A stretch of 64,000 nt of DNA, taken from NCBI GenBank assembly GCA_021613375.1, contig CM038720.1, forward strand, positions 7,964,462 to 8,028,461, read 5' to 3'. Origin of the DNA: Megaleporinus macrocephalus (taxonomy: Eukaryota > Chordata > Actinopteri > Characiformes > Anostomidae). Of the stretch, positions 34,053 through 45,644 are shown in pieces (the first letter of the stretch is position 1; every line of letters starts with the position of its first letter). A program made the position numbers and the translations under genes. Under the pieces are notes generated by a model, which made no database searches, was not told where the DNA came from, and saw nothing but the letters and a program-made list of their open reading frames with translations.

Positions 34053-36750
34053 TAGCTTCATAATAAAGGAGTGTAGGTGCTAGAGTGGCCTGCCTGCAGT
34101 CCAGATCTCTTTATCACTGAAAACGTGGCGCAATATACGACAACAGAGGCCCTGGACTGTTGAGCAGCTGTTACACCAAGCAGGGTTGGGTAGAACGTCT
34201 ACTTTCCCATCTGCAACAACTGGTACCCCCCCCCCCCCAATCAATTACCAAACGTTGTCGAAAGGAAAGTCGATGTAGCACAGCGGCGACTACGTCCCTC
34301 TCTCCCAACGTCTTTGGAAATGGGCTGGTACATGAGGCAAATCAGAAATGTGATTCTACATGAAAGTAATGTACTTTAGCACAAACAGGGTCCCAAAAAC
34401 CTCGGTGCCCCCTGCGTGAGGAGCACGTACAATCAATAATGCATTACTCTAATGCAAACTCACACGCTCGTTCGCCCTAACAGCTCCGAGATGAGGAAGC
34501 GGCGGGGGGCGAAATCAGAGCGGGGCCAACCCGAGGCGGGCTTTTAAACATCAGAGAAGAAACATCAGCGCTGAGGTTGCCAAACCCGAGGCCCCCCCAA
34601 CCCCAAACCTCGAGTAATGACTTCACCCTCCTTCCACATAGACGCTGTGTTTAACAGCGGCACAGTAAAAGCATTTTACACGGCCGTAACATTTAATATC
34701 AATCAGAGAGAAAGGGGGAGGTAAGGGAATGAAATAAAACCTCGCACCTACAGCAGCGTTAGCACATTACAGTAGCTTTTATGATCTTAAACACATCACA
34801 GAGCATGACTGCGCGTCCGAACGAAGTATGGCCGTCAACCACAGAGCGCACATTTGGGCGAAAGTGAGGTATGAAGCTGTGGATGAGCTTTTTTAAACAC
34901 GCTGACGATTCCAAGTTAGCACACTGTAGATGATAGAGAAGAACTTTCAAACCATCATGAAAGTCTGTCTTATGCTGAGCTTAGCATGTTCACCATATAT
35001 TGGATACGTATCAAATTTCAATACCACATGAGGAAAGTGTCCAAAACTGGAATTGCTGTGTGAATGTAGCCTAGCTAACTGATATTATTTCAAATACTGA
35101 ATATGTTTAGGTGGTGGACCACTCACAACCTAGCAGGGATATGAAACCTTCTTATATTAAGAACGTTTGGGGACAGCTATGAGAAACGTTGGGCTAAACA
35201 TGGGTGGGAACGTAGACGTGGGCATAAACTGAGCGTGACATTTCGAAACCAACTGACAACAGGCCTGTCTTTAGTTTATGGGTGTAACAGAAGTTAGCAT
35301 AGCTTAAAAAGTCATGCATTTAGGGACCACCATGACCAATTTTGGGCTAAGTATGGGTGTGGGATAGTGGACCTACTATGATGGGAACCAAATGAAGTGT
35401 GAAAAATTCCAAACCAAAACAAAATACCTGCAATAAAAGCAATTTTAGCTACTGCAAGAGGGGCAACACTTCTGTTAGCCTATGCTAGTGTTTGGCTAGC
35501 TATCTGGATTTGTTTGTGCTATTGATTGTACTGATTGTAAAAAATATGGACTGTAGGAGTTTTTTGAGGGGGGTTTAGAGGGGGTGTATCCTGGTTTGCG
35601 GCATTTCAGCAACAAAAGTTGAACAAGCATTGTTGTTGCAAGGTTAGCAGTGCTGTGCACATCTGTATAGCTGTATAGTGGACCTATATGGTGGGTGGAG
35701 CAGTGAGAGGAGTACAAGGTACACGTATCTGTATTTTCCCCACATGTTTCGCTTCAAAGGCGCGTGAGGTAAAGCAGCCTGAATTATACATTCTCATGCT
35801 AGGAAAAGTGTAACCAGTGAAAAAAAAGAGTAAAGCTCAGACATGCTCCTCCTTGGTTTCTTACCCAGGGGCTTTTCTAAAAGGCCTTGTTTGCCTTGAC
35901 TCTTTGACGTGCTTATATTCTACAGTCGCTCCTCACAGATGCATAAATCTTTCAGGCCCGCGTATCCCTGAAGAATTACACAACCAGCCGCTCGCCCAAT
36001 TCTCAGCAGAGAACTAATAGCATTTATTCACAGTTTGCTTCTGAATGAAGAAATGAGTAGGCAGGACCTGAAGGTGAACTTTTCGTTTGTATCTCAGCAG
36101 CTCTGCTTGTTGTTAATAATGTTGAACTTGCTGTTGAGAATGTGGGAATTCTCTCTATGTCCGCGTCCTTTAAGGCCTTTGAAGCAGTTGAGCACATTTT
36201 GTACGTCCATTTATATCAGACACGGGCACGGCATCAACCTTGTCCTCAGCTAGCAGGCCGGAGGGCTTTTATCATTAATAGATATCGTCTTTATAGGCGT
36301 ATGATCTTTTTGTCTAGTGTTTATGATGCAGGGTAAACTCCACTGAACCTCTATAGTCGCTGGCTTAGAAGTAGCTGTCAGAAAGATGGTTTGGCTTGAT
36401 GTTTAGGTCTAAAATGCAAAATCAACATCACACTGATGAAGATTTGATGGCTATAGTAGACCATTCACTCGGAAGACACATCTTTCACCGAGGTTTGACT
36501 GAGTTCTCTTTGAATTCTCTCTCCACGTGCTCATAATGATCAAATTCATCCACTCAGGGATGGAGTGCAGTTACACATTTTCTCCAGAGAGGTCTCCAAA
36601 TCCCCAAAATTTATATAGTGCAGCTCAGATCTGGGATCTGCCAACATTGCATGGTCACTTGCAGCAGAAGGGGGGCTACTGAGGGGATTTATTTAGTGGA
36701 TGCTCTAAGCGAGGTTGGCCTGAATTAGGCAAATATGTTTTCTTTGCAAA
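34053..36750. other. Mostly unassigned intron with non-repetitive parts
   Basis: The parts at 34430-34740 and 35740-36320 are non-repetitive and could be conserved elements. A C-homopolymer occurs near 34229. The stretch 34980-35480 is AT-rich with no element named. The short ORFs lack recognisable domains. Confidence 0.35.
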
Positions 36751-36754
36751 CGTA

Positions 36755-37420
36755 CTACTACATTGCCAAAAGTATTCGCTCGTGTGCCTTCACACGCATA
36801 TGAACATCCCATTCATAATCCATAGGGTTTAATATGATGTTGGCCCAACCATAATAACAATACCCCCTCCACCAAACTTTACACATATGATGCAATCAGA
36901 CAATTACCGTTCTCCTGGCAACCATTAAACCCAGAGAAGCGTGATTGGTCACTCTACAGAACACGTCTCCACTGCTCTAGAGTCTGTTCGTCCAGGGGGC
37001 ATGCTTTACACCACTGCATCTGACGCTTTGCATTGCTCTTGCTGATGTAAGGCTTGAATGCAGCTGCTCGACCATGGAAACCCATTCCATGAAGCTCTCT
37101 ACGCTCTGTTCTCTTGAGCTGATCTGAAGGCCACATGAAGTTTGGAGGTCTGGACCGATTGAGTCTGCAGAAAGTTGGTGACCTCTATGCGCCTCAGCAT
37201 CTGCTGAGTCATTTTAAGTGTCCCACAGGTAGCATCCTATCACGGTACCATGCTGGAGTTCACTGAGCTCCTAAGAGCAATCCATTTTTTCACTAATGTG
37301 TGTAGAAGGAGTCCACATGAGTAGGTGCTTGGTTTTATACACCTGTAGCGATGGAAGTGATTGGAACACCTGAACTCAAGGATTTGGATGGGTGAGTGAA
37401 TACTTTAGGCAATATGGTGT
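36755..37420 (-). mobile_element. Tc1-like deletion derivative
   Basis: The ends are inverted repeats (attgccaaaagtattcgctc at the left; gtgagtgaatactttaggca at the right). The minus strand encodes fragments GFHGRAAAFKPYISKSNAKRQ and LEQWRRVL from the middle of a Tc1-like transposase, followed by a jump that removes the catalytic region. It belongs to the same family as the relic at 39015. Confidence 0.7.
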
Positions 37421-38007
37421 ACCATCCATCAAATTTTTTTGACTAACTGATTGTCAGGATATAGACTTGGTGATGATTTTGATTTAAAACTGTGTCTTTC
37501 TTTTGGTGTAGAGCATTTAGCCTGCTATCTATGGAGTGACCCAACAAACTGAATGCTATGGTTTTGATCTGGCATATAAACAGGGTTGTCTGATATTTGG
37601 AAAAGCCAGTTGGAGAAGGGAAATCTATCAGGTCACAGCTGATTTCTAGGTAAACTCTGCTGCTGAATTTGTGCTTAGGCTTATCTAACAAACTTCCCTT
37701 AAGCTTATCAAGTTGTGAAACTGCTTTTATCATGACGTCAATAGGACGAGGGTATTGTAGTAGGTGACTGGCCACTGTTTTTGCTTAAACTTGCTAAAAC
37801 TTTAGCCTTAAGGCTGTCAAGGTCATCTTGTCATGGCAAAATGTTGGACTGAACATGAATTCATTGTTTATAAAAGTGGAGTTATGTCATATGAACAGAT
37901 TCCACAGTGTAGTGCGTTTGGAATTTTCATATTTTCACATCGTCGCCATTCCAAAGAAAAACATGTTCATCCTCATTTTTTGCTGATTTTATTTTTTCAT
38001 ATCATTT

Positions 38008-38160
38008 GAACACGACAGCTGCTGTTTACGTTGTGTGCCACTTTCATGATGACCGGACCAAAAGAAATGCTCCAAAATCACTGGTTCCATTGACTTGCAT
38101 GGAAAGTGAAGTTTTTGGCCTCTCCTGTAAAATTGCCAATTTGGAGATACTTTATTTTCT
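38008..38160 (-). repeat. Dispersed repeat family D, reverse copy
   Basis: Reverse complement of the family D core (ccattgacttgcatggaaag, ggcctctcctgtaaa). The stretches 37421-38007 and 38161-39014 are otherwise unassigned; 38230-38560 is non-repetitive. Confidence 0.55.
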
Positions 38161-39014
38161 TTGGACAGCGCTGATATCATTTATTAGCTTAGCTTAATTT
38201 ATTTAAATAGGTGACTGTTCATCATAAGTTATTACATTTTACTAGAGGTGATTTGTTCCTCCCAGATCACTGGGGCTTATCTTCCGAGCTGATCTGGCTA
38301 CATGGAGATTACAGCTCTGTTTGCAATTCATTTATAAGAGCCTGTTGCAGAAATCAATGCGTTATATTAAAAGATCCTTGACATTTAGAAATGCATATAG
38401 TTTCACTCGGATGCCGGATTGCGCTCAGCGTGGAATGTTATGCCAGTTAAAATGCAGCTAAATTACAGCCCTTGGTGCCTCTGGGCCTCGTCTGAGTCCT
38501 GCTGTCTGAGCCCTGCTGTCTGGTTCCTTGGCTAAGGACTGTACATTACTGCAGTACAATCTATATCTTTATGTAGGCTATTTCTGTTTTACTGCGTATG
38601 TGTTATTTGCTTTTGCTTTATGTATATAAAGGTCTCTGAATTTCTGGAATGAAAATGGGGCAGTTCCAATTTGCCGGTCAATATGTCATTAAAATATCAA
38701 ATGTTTTTTATCTATGCAATAAAAAAAAGAGGAGCGGGTTCCATGGCTACAGATAAAGGACCCGTGGCCATAGTCCAATAGCCAGACCCAAAGACGCCCC
38801 TGGGCTCCAGAGAGATGGAGACGACTGCTATCAACAGATGCCATGTTTCATATATGGGCGGCTGAATAAGTGAGGCATTTGTAGATGGCATGGTAGCTAC
38901 GTGCAAATAGAGTGTATGGAGTGGAGCTTGATGTTCTCCTCACGCTCATAGAAGAAAGCTTTAGGTGCATGCATGGTTCTAAAGGGATATCTAGGGTAGA
39001 CAAGCTCTCGTTCG

Positions 39015-39939
39015 TCTGTCTTCACATACTTAATCGATCGGGTTTAATATGATGTCGGCCCAACCTTTGCAGCTATAACAGCTTTATCTCTTCTGGGAAG
39101 GCTCTTCACACAGTTTAGGAGAGTGTTTATGGGAATGTTTGAGCGACAGTTCTTCCAGAAGCACATAAGGTCAGACACTGATGTTGGACGAGAAGGCCTG
39201 GCTCACAGTCTCCGCTCTGATTCATCCCAAATGTGTTCTATCAGATTGAGGTCAGGGCTCTGTGCAGGCCAGTCAAGTTCTTCCACACCAAACTCGCTCC
39301 TCCATGTCTTTATGGAGCTGCTTTGTGCACTGGTGGGCAGTCATGTTGGAACAGAAAGTCCCCAAACTGTCCCCACAAAGTTGGGAGCATTAAATTGTCC
39401 AAAGTCTCTTGGTCTGCTGAAGCATTAAGAGTTCCTTTCACTGGAACTTCTGAAAAACAACCCCACACCATTATCCCCCCTCCACCAAACTTTACACTCG
39501 GCACAATGAAGTCAGACAAGTACCGTTCTCCTTGCGGCCGAGACTTGTCCAACAGATTGACAGACGGAAAAGCATGATTGGTCACTCCAGAGGACATGTC
39601 TCCACTGCTCTAGAGTCCAGTGGTGGTGTGCTTTACACAACATGCTTTGCATTGCGCTTGGCGATGTATGGCTTTTATCCCCCCTCCACCAAACTTTCCA
39701 TCCTAATTGGTGGAAACAACACCCAGAGCTGGTACTGTTCAAGGGCACAGCTTTGGTGGGTCTACCATGGCTTACCGGTGTCTGTTAGGAGTCTTGTATT
39801 CCTTCCACTTATACTAGTAGATTGTTTTATATCTAATCTCTCTAGAAATGTCTCCCAAAAATTTTGACTTAACAAATTAATGACTATTTTTACTGGAAAC
39901 TGATTAAACGACGGGCGTCCCGACTTTTGCATAGCACTG
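39015..39939 (-). mobile_element. Tc1-like relic with transposase fragments
   Basis: The right terminus is cccgacttttgcatagcactg, followed by TA at 39940. On the minus strand are WTLEQWRHVLWSDQS (first catalytic Asp), a VKFGGGGIMVWGCFSE block and FLFQHDCPPVHKA (second Asp region). They lie in different frames with stops between. The third catalytic region is replaced by degenerate sequence toward 39042. It is inactive. Confidence 0.75.
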
Positions 39940-40429
39940 TACGGCGTTGGAGACCTCGCTGTGAAGCGGCTTTCTGCTGTTTGACGAGCTTCTGCTCTGC
40001 TGAAATAAAAAATAAATGAAATGACTAAAACACCTGCCAAGACGTACGATTAAGTTCTTATAATAGTAAGCAGTGGATTTCACAGTAGAGCTCACAGCCG
40101 CTCTATTTCAGGCCTACGCAACTAGAGAGAGTAAGAGAGAATGAACACTGCGTGAGTCACTTTGTGTAACGGTGGCACATTGTTATCAGAGAATAAAGAC
40201 ACTGTATCGGGAGAGAATAACAGCGCGCCAGAGAGAAAGAGTGAGTGGCAAAGAGAGATAGAGGTGGAGAGTGCGAGGTGGAGAGAGAGAAAGAGGGAGA
40301 GAGTGAACGGCGTCTTATTCAAGGCGCACATTAGAGGCGTGTAAGAACGCGGGCTTGTCATACTTCATTAACTTTAGGAAACAAAAGAATTTAGTCAAGG
40401 GGCGGGTTATTTCGTTCCCCTGTTTTGCA

Positions 40430-40465
<36 letters not shown>

Positions 40466-40796
40466 GCTCTTTATCGTTTAAAACAAAAAGCTCTGGTGTG
40501 GTGAGGAGCACGCGGTTCTCCTCCTCTCTGAATGTTCTGAAAAAGTCTATTAGCACAGTTCTCCTCCATGTAATTACGATGACAGGCCAGTGACACGAAC
40601 CGATCATGTTTACAAGCGATGGGAGCCGTCAGCATCAAGTCCCTGAACAAATCAGACGTGAGGAAGACTTTGTCTCTGTTGAACATCAGTGTACCACAGC
40701 CTGCTCGTCCCACGTGAGAGGTACTCACTACTACAGTGTTGCTCCGCTGACCTTCTTAAACCCCAGTGTCCGTACGTAGGGCCCACAACATCCTAT

Positions 40797-40798
<2 letters not shown>
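39940..40798. other. Unassigned intron with GA/CT-rich runs
   Basis: It is GA-rich at about 40120-40305 and has a (CT)n run at about 40433-40463. No exon or element is recognised; the ORFs with Arg-Glu or Ser-Leu runs come from these microsatellites. Confidence 0.5.

Positions 40799-40866
<68 letters not shown>
40799..40866. repeat. (TA)n microsatellite, left flank of a Tc1 insertion
   Basis: An uninterrupted TA repeat of about 67 bp that ends where the Tc1-like element begins. A matching tract lies on the other side of the element. Confidence 0.95.
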
Positions 40867-40869
<3 letters not shown>

Positions 40870-42082
40870 GGGTTGGACAATGAAACTGAACTGAGAGGTT
40901 TCATGGCTAAATTGGACCAGTCTGGTGGCCAATCTTTATTAACTGCACATTGCACCAGTAAGAGCAGAGTGTGAAGTTCAGGTAGCAGGTAAGAGCACAG
41001 TTTAGCTCAAATCATTGCAATAACACTACATTATGGGACATACCAGAGTTCAAAAGAGGACAAACTGTTGGTGCACGTCTTGCTGGTGCATCTGTGACCA
41101 AGACAGCAAGTCTTTGTGATCTATCAAGAGCCACGGTATCCAGGGTAATGTCAGCTACCACCAAGAAGGACCAACCACATCCAACAGGATTAACTGTGGA
41201 CGCAGGAGGAAGCTGTCTGAAAGGGATGCTGGGTTCTAACCCGGATTATATCCAAAAAACATAAAACCACGGCTGTCCAAATCACGGCAGAATTAAATGT
41301 GCACCTCAGCTTCTCCTGTTTCCACCAGAACTGTCCGTCAGGAGCTCCACAGGGTCAATATACACGGCCGGGCTGCTATAGCCAAACCTTTGGTCACTCG
41401 TGCCAATGCCAAACGTCGGTTTCAATGGTGCAAGGAGCGCAAATCTTGGGTTGTGGACAATGTGAACCATGTATTGTTCTCTGATGATCCACCTTTACTG
41501 TTTTCCCCACATCCGGGAGAGTTACGGTGTGGAGAAGCCCCAAAGAAGCATACCACCCAGACTGTTGCATGCCCAGAGTGAAGCATGGTGGGGGATCAGT
41601 GATGGTTTGGGCTGCCATATCATGGCATTCCCTTGGCTAGATGGGCGTCACTGCCATAGCCTACCAAACCATTCTGGAGGACCATGTGCATCCAATGGTT
41701 CAAACATTGTATCCTGAAGGCGGTGCCGTGTATCAGGTTGACAATGCACCAATACACACAGCAAGACTGGAGAAAGATGGTTTGATGAACATGAAAGTGA
41801 AGTTGAACATCTCCCATGGCCGGCACAGTCACCAGATCTAAATATTATTGAGCTACTTTGGGGTGTTTTGGAGGAGCGAGTCAGGAAACGTTTTCCTCCA
41901 CCAGCATCACGTAGTGACCTGCCCACTGTCCTGCAAGAAGAATGTCTTAAAATCCCTCTGACCACTGTGCAGGACTTGTATATGTCATTCCCATATTGAC
42001 GCTGTATTGGCCACAAAAGCAGGCCCCACACCATACTAATAAATTATTGTGGTCTAAAACCAGGTGTTTCAGTGTCCAACCC

Positions 42083-42085
<3 letters not shown>
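40867..42085 (+). mobile_element. Tc1-like element, 1,219 bp, both ends present
   Basis: The left terminus caggggttggacaatgaaac and the reverse complement of the right terminus (caggggttggacactgaaac) differ at one of the first 20 bases. TA dinucleotides flank both sides because the element sits in a (TA)n microsatellite. The length is normal for a complete Tc1-like element. Confidence 0.92.
41033..41998 (+). pseudogene. Tc1-like transposase pseudogene
   Basis: The helix-turn-helix region reads FKRGQTVGARLAGASVTKTA and LSRATVSRVMSA, out of frame with the ATG at 41033. Later segments in other frames give VRQELHRVNIHGRAAIAKP, the first Asp region VLFSDD, and QVDNAPIHTA with the second Asp at 41740-41742. 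The Glu of LNIIELLWG is at 41850-41852. The 110 nt between the last two is not a multiple of three, so they are not in one frame. The C-terminal VLEERVRKRFPPP segment is well preserved. Several frameshifts make it inactive. Confidence 0.88.

Positions 42086-42170
<85 letters not shown>
42086..42170. repeat. (TA)n microsatellite, right flank of the Tc1 insertion
   Basis: About 85 bp of TA repeat directly after the Tc1 right end. It is probably the other half of the target microsatellite, possibly expanded since. Confidence 0.95.
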
Positions 42171-42171
<1 letters not shown>

Positions 42172-42176
<5 letters not shown>

Positions 42177-42790
42177 CAATTAGCCATAACATTAGAACCA
42201 GCTCCTTCTTATATCTAAACATGTTGTCTGTTTTATCAGCTCCACTCACCATATAGAAGCACTTTGTTGTTCAACAATTACAGACTGTAGTACATCTGTT
42301 TCCTTTAATGGGCCAGACCCCCTCAGGACCACCACAGAGCAGGTACTATTAGAGAGGTGGATCGTTCTCAGCACTGTAGTGACACTTATATGATGGTGGT
42401 GAGTAAGTATGTATTGCGCTGGTGTGAGTGGATCAGACTGCTGCTGCTGGAGTGTTTAAACACCTCAGTGTCACTGATGGACCGAGAATCGTCCACCAAC
42501 CAAAACTATCCAGACAGCAGTGTCCTGTGTGTGGCGTCCTGTGTCCACTGATCTAGAGAACACAAACCGTGCAGCAGCAGATGAGCTACTGTCTCTGACT
42601 TTACATCTACAAGGTGGACCAGCAAGGTAAGCGTGGACAGCGAGTGAACACAGTGTCTGATCCACTCACTCCAGCACAATACACACTAACACACCACCAC
42701 CACGTCAGTGTCCCTGCAGTGCTGAGAGAACCACCCATCACCCAAATAGTAGCTGCTCTTGAAAGTGGCTTTTATGAGCAGTTTGTGGAG
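42172..42790. mobile_element. Dispersed repeat family B, longest copy
   Basis: It starts gtacaccaattagccataac and runs through ttgttcaacaattacagactg, gaccaccacagagcag, gtgtttaaacacctcagtg and ccaccacgtcagtgtccc. Internal palindrome-like arms and lack of coding suggest a non-autonomous DNA transposon. It lies 140 bp from the CUB exon's 3' end. Confidence 0.6.
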
Positions 42791-42929
42791 CGTCTGCTGT
42801 AACGCTCTCATCTTCCCGGGAGCTGTGACTCAGGAGGAGCCGTGGAGATGTTGACGTTGTGGTTTACCTACAGTGTGCTGCACTGAGAGGAGTCACAATG
42901 CAGCGGAGCGCCTGTGGGTGAAGTGTTAC

Positions 42930-43125
42930 CTCTGTAGCGCAGCAGCAGGGAGCTGGCTGTGGGGCGCCGCGTCCCGCCGCTGAAACGGATGGAGATCTGG
43001 TTGCTGGAGCTGTGCATCACCAGCCCCCTGGTCAGCACGGACTCGTTGGCCAGGATGGCTGGCTCTAGACCGCCCAGATCCTCGAGAACCACCTCCTCCC
43101 CCTCTGCCAGAGTCACGTTCAGCAC
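42930..43125 (-). CDS. sez6: sez6-type gene, CUB-domain exon (second half of CUB1)
   Basis: This internal exon encodes about 65 residues of a CUB domain. It starts VLNVTLAEGE and contains a LANES motif and an ISIRF beta-strand. From family knowledge, SEZ6 proteins are neuronal type I membrane proteins with alternating CUB and sushi domains that act in dendrite and synapse development. The EGE...LGG...LAN pattern fits SEZ6 better than I recall SEZ6L or SEZ6L2 fitting. NVT and NES are possible N-glycosylation sites. The acceptor reads tcctcctgcag before 43125 and the donor is AGAG/gtaaca after 42930. The 196 bp exon runs from phase 0 to phase 1, so skipping it would shift the frame. The ORF continues into the intron without meaning. 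The first half of the CUB domain (expected YPGYG-like motif) was not found up to 64000. The paralogue (sez6a, sez6b or another member) is less certain than the family. Confidence 0.85.
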
Positions 43126-43706
43126 CTGCAGGAGGACCACATGGCTGGGTTAACCAGGGCTGCTCAGAAATATAGGTTTCTTCTGAAGTCCTGCACCAAC
43201 ATGCAGCCTCAGGAGTGAAACAATGATCTAACAGGAAATCACACATGAGAACAGATGGGCTGCAGTAGCTGGACACCTATGCAGTGGACCTATAAGGGAG
43301 ACGCGGCCCGTGTAAATGCACGAGGTGGGCGTTTGGTGAAGGAGCGGACGCTGAATATATTATGTGACGTGCGATATGTATGCAGTACCATCCACGCAGC
43401 CTCGCTGAGAGGTGTGTACATCTATGTGGGAGAGGAGAGTGAGTCATAAGTCACTGATTGACCCCGGATGCAAGTTGCGTGCTCTCGTTTGTATTGAAAT
43501 GTGACAAATGAATTTGACATCGCTCATCACTCCTGCCTCCCTCATCAGTCCGTCTTCCACTCCATTAACACTGATGACAGCTAATCAAGCACATTAGCTT
43601 TTGTATTCTGTTGTAGGAGAGTTCGAGAATTGGGAAACGTTTAGCTATACACAGCTTCTGTATTCTGTTTTCAGCCTTTAGCGTTAGCGCTCTGAGCTGA
43701 CTAGTA

Positions 43707-44990
43707 CAGGGGTGTCCAAAGTCTGGCCTGCAGAGACATTGTTATTGACCTGTGGCACCATTCGTGAGAATACATCATTGGTGGCCCATTGGTACGTTGC
43801 AATTATTCCTTTCACCTGACGGGGGCAGCAGTGCATATACATATATGCTGTGTTAGCAATTAAAGTTATCTAAACTTATTAGAGCCATTATTTCTCAAGA
43901 CAGTGAGAACCGGGACAGTGAGAACCGTCGATTTCGAGAGAGATGGACGTCAGAGTAGGTCTCTGTAGAGAGAGACGCTGCAAAAGAGACTACTGCGGTA
44001 ATGAAGGAGTTAAATATGATGAAGAGACATTATGAGACAAAGCCTGGACATTGTAGTAAATACTCGAGAGGACAGAGACACCTGGTCTCACAGCAGCTTC
44101 TGTTCTTCAGGGCATGTGGGGCACATAGGAGAACCTGGCCAGAGCTAGTTAAGAGGTTAGGCTAATCGCTAAGCAGTGACACTGCTGTGTCTGATCCACT
44201 CACACCAGCACAACACACACTAACACACTAACACACCACCACTACCATGTTGACGTCACCTGTAGAGAAAGGTTCTCCACACCGTAATAGATTATCTAAG
44301 TTAATAAAAATAAGACTTGCTGTTATTGAGTTCCATAAGTTTGGTGATGCAGTCTCTAGTAGAGATGGATCAATCAGCGTTTTTGAGGCCGATTCCGATC
44401 ACTGATCACCTTTCAGTGCGATCGGCCGATAGCTGATACCGATCGAGGGCTATATGTAGTTATTAGCGCAAGCAAGTCATGAAACATGGTCTAAACTGGT
44501 TTATTACTATTTTTAATGAGCTCATAAGAAACAGCATAATATTTTTAACTAATTAACAGTAAATAAACAAAGTAAATCAATCAAATATCCCCAATACTGC
44601 AATCATTACATTTAGACCCTTAATTTAAAACTAAAAAATTTACCGATTACTGATCTCATATTTTGATTCAAAATCGGCAGAGACCGATACATAGCCGATC
44701 GATCCTTCCATCTCTAGTCTCTATGATATACAGTCTACAGAAGAAACACTAGACCAGATGTTGTAACATTGTTTACTCTGTTGATCTTCTGCTGCTGCAG
44801 TTACGATCAAATGAAATTTATTTGTTAAATAGTTATTCATTATTCTGTACGTGTGTTTCTTCATATTTTGAATACAGTGTATATATAATTTATGAATGAT
44901 TCTTTTGGAAAGAGAGACCAGCCCTGGTCCGGACCGGTGTTTTGATATAGTCCAATCTGGCCCCCTTTTGAAAAAAGTGTGACACCCCTG
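43707..44990. mobile_element. hAT element with exact 8-bp target duplication GACTAGTA
   Basis: GACTAGTA at 43699-43706 is repeated at 44991-44998. The termini caggggtgtccaaag and gtgacacccctg are inverted repeats of Charlie type. The 1,284 bp interior has no transposase reading frame, contains a fragment of repeat family B (about 44180-44255) and carries a second hAT-type MITE. Confidence 0.88.
44360..44716. mobile_element. hAT-type MITE nested in the hAT
   Basis: The 357 bp element has ends tagagatgg and ccatctcta and inner cgatcgg/ccgatcga motifs. The flanks gtctctag and gtctctat give a 7 of 8 match to an 8-bp duplication. A longer relative lies at 62397-63308. Confidence 0.75.
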
Positions 44991-45159
44991 GACTAGTATG
45001 ACTGAACCAGTTTGGCAGAAAGCTGTGTTGCGTGCAAAGAGGTCATTTTGACTGCCCGGCTAAAAGCCTACACTGATCTAGTGCTGGTTTCGTTGGTCAC
45101 CCCAGCCTGGTCTTGCTGGTTGACCAGTTATTCAGCATCAAAGCACAACACATCTTCAT

Positions 45160-45310
45160 CATCCAATGACAACCAAGTATTTCCAAAATGTCAACTTTAC
45201 AGGAGAGGCCAAAAACTGTATTTAGTTTTAATGTAAGTCAATGGAACCAGATTTGTTACAAGCTATTTTGGAGCATTTCTATTGGTCCAGTCATCATGAA
45301 ATGTTCAAGT
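45160..45310 (+). repeat. Dispersed repeat family D, copy 4
   Basis: It shares caactttacaggagaggcca, aatgtaagtcaatggaacc and gcatttctattggtcc with the copies at 7620 and 60836. Confidence 0.6.
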
Positions 45311-45311
45311 T

Positions 45312-45640
45312 TTAAGTTTTAAGTTTATTTGTCATTTGCACATCATGTCAGGACATAACATGCATTGAAATGTTTGGGGTGAGGCTCAGATAACTCTACA
45401 GCAGGGCAGCAATTATATATATATAGCAAAACAGTAGTATAACTGTTTATAGTAAAAACAGTGCATACAATAAATAGACAATAATGAATATATACATATA
45501 TACATAGAATATATACATATATATAACTGAAATATATAAAGGACTATACAAACCATACACAAGATATATACAAAAGATATACAGGAGGACATATGTAGAA
45601 ACTTTTAAGAAGATATATCTATTTAAAGTGACTTAGTGAT
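45312..45640 (+). repeat. AT-rich dispersed repeat leading into the satellite
   Basis: It begins aagtttatttgtcatttgca and acataacatgcattgaaatg, a motif pair common at the start of a widespread fish repeat. It then grades into TA-rich sequence. Confidence 0.45.
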
Positions 45641-45644
45641 ATTG

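Noticed and set aside
42926..43276. 116-codon ORF on the minus strand over the CUB exon
   Set aside because: Wrong frame relative to the CUB domain and to the splice junctions; it is a shadow of the real exon.
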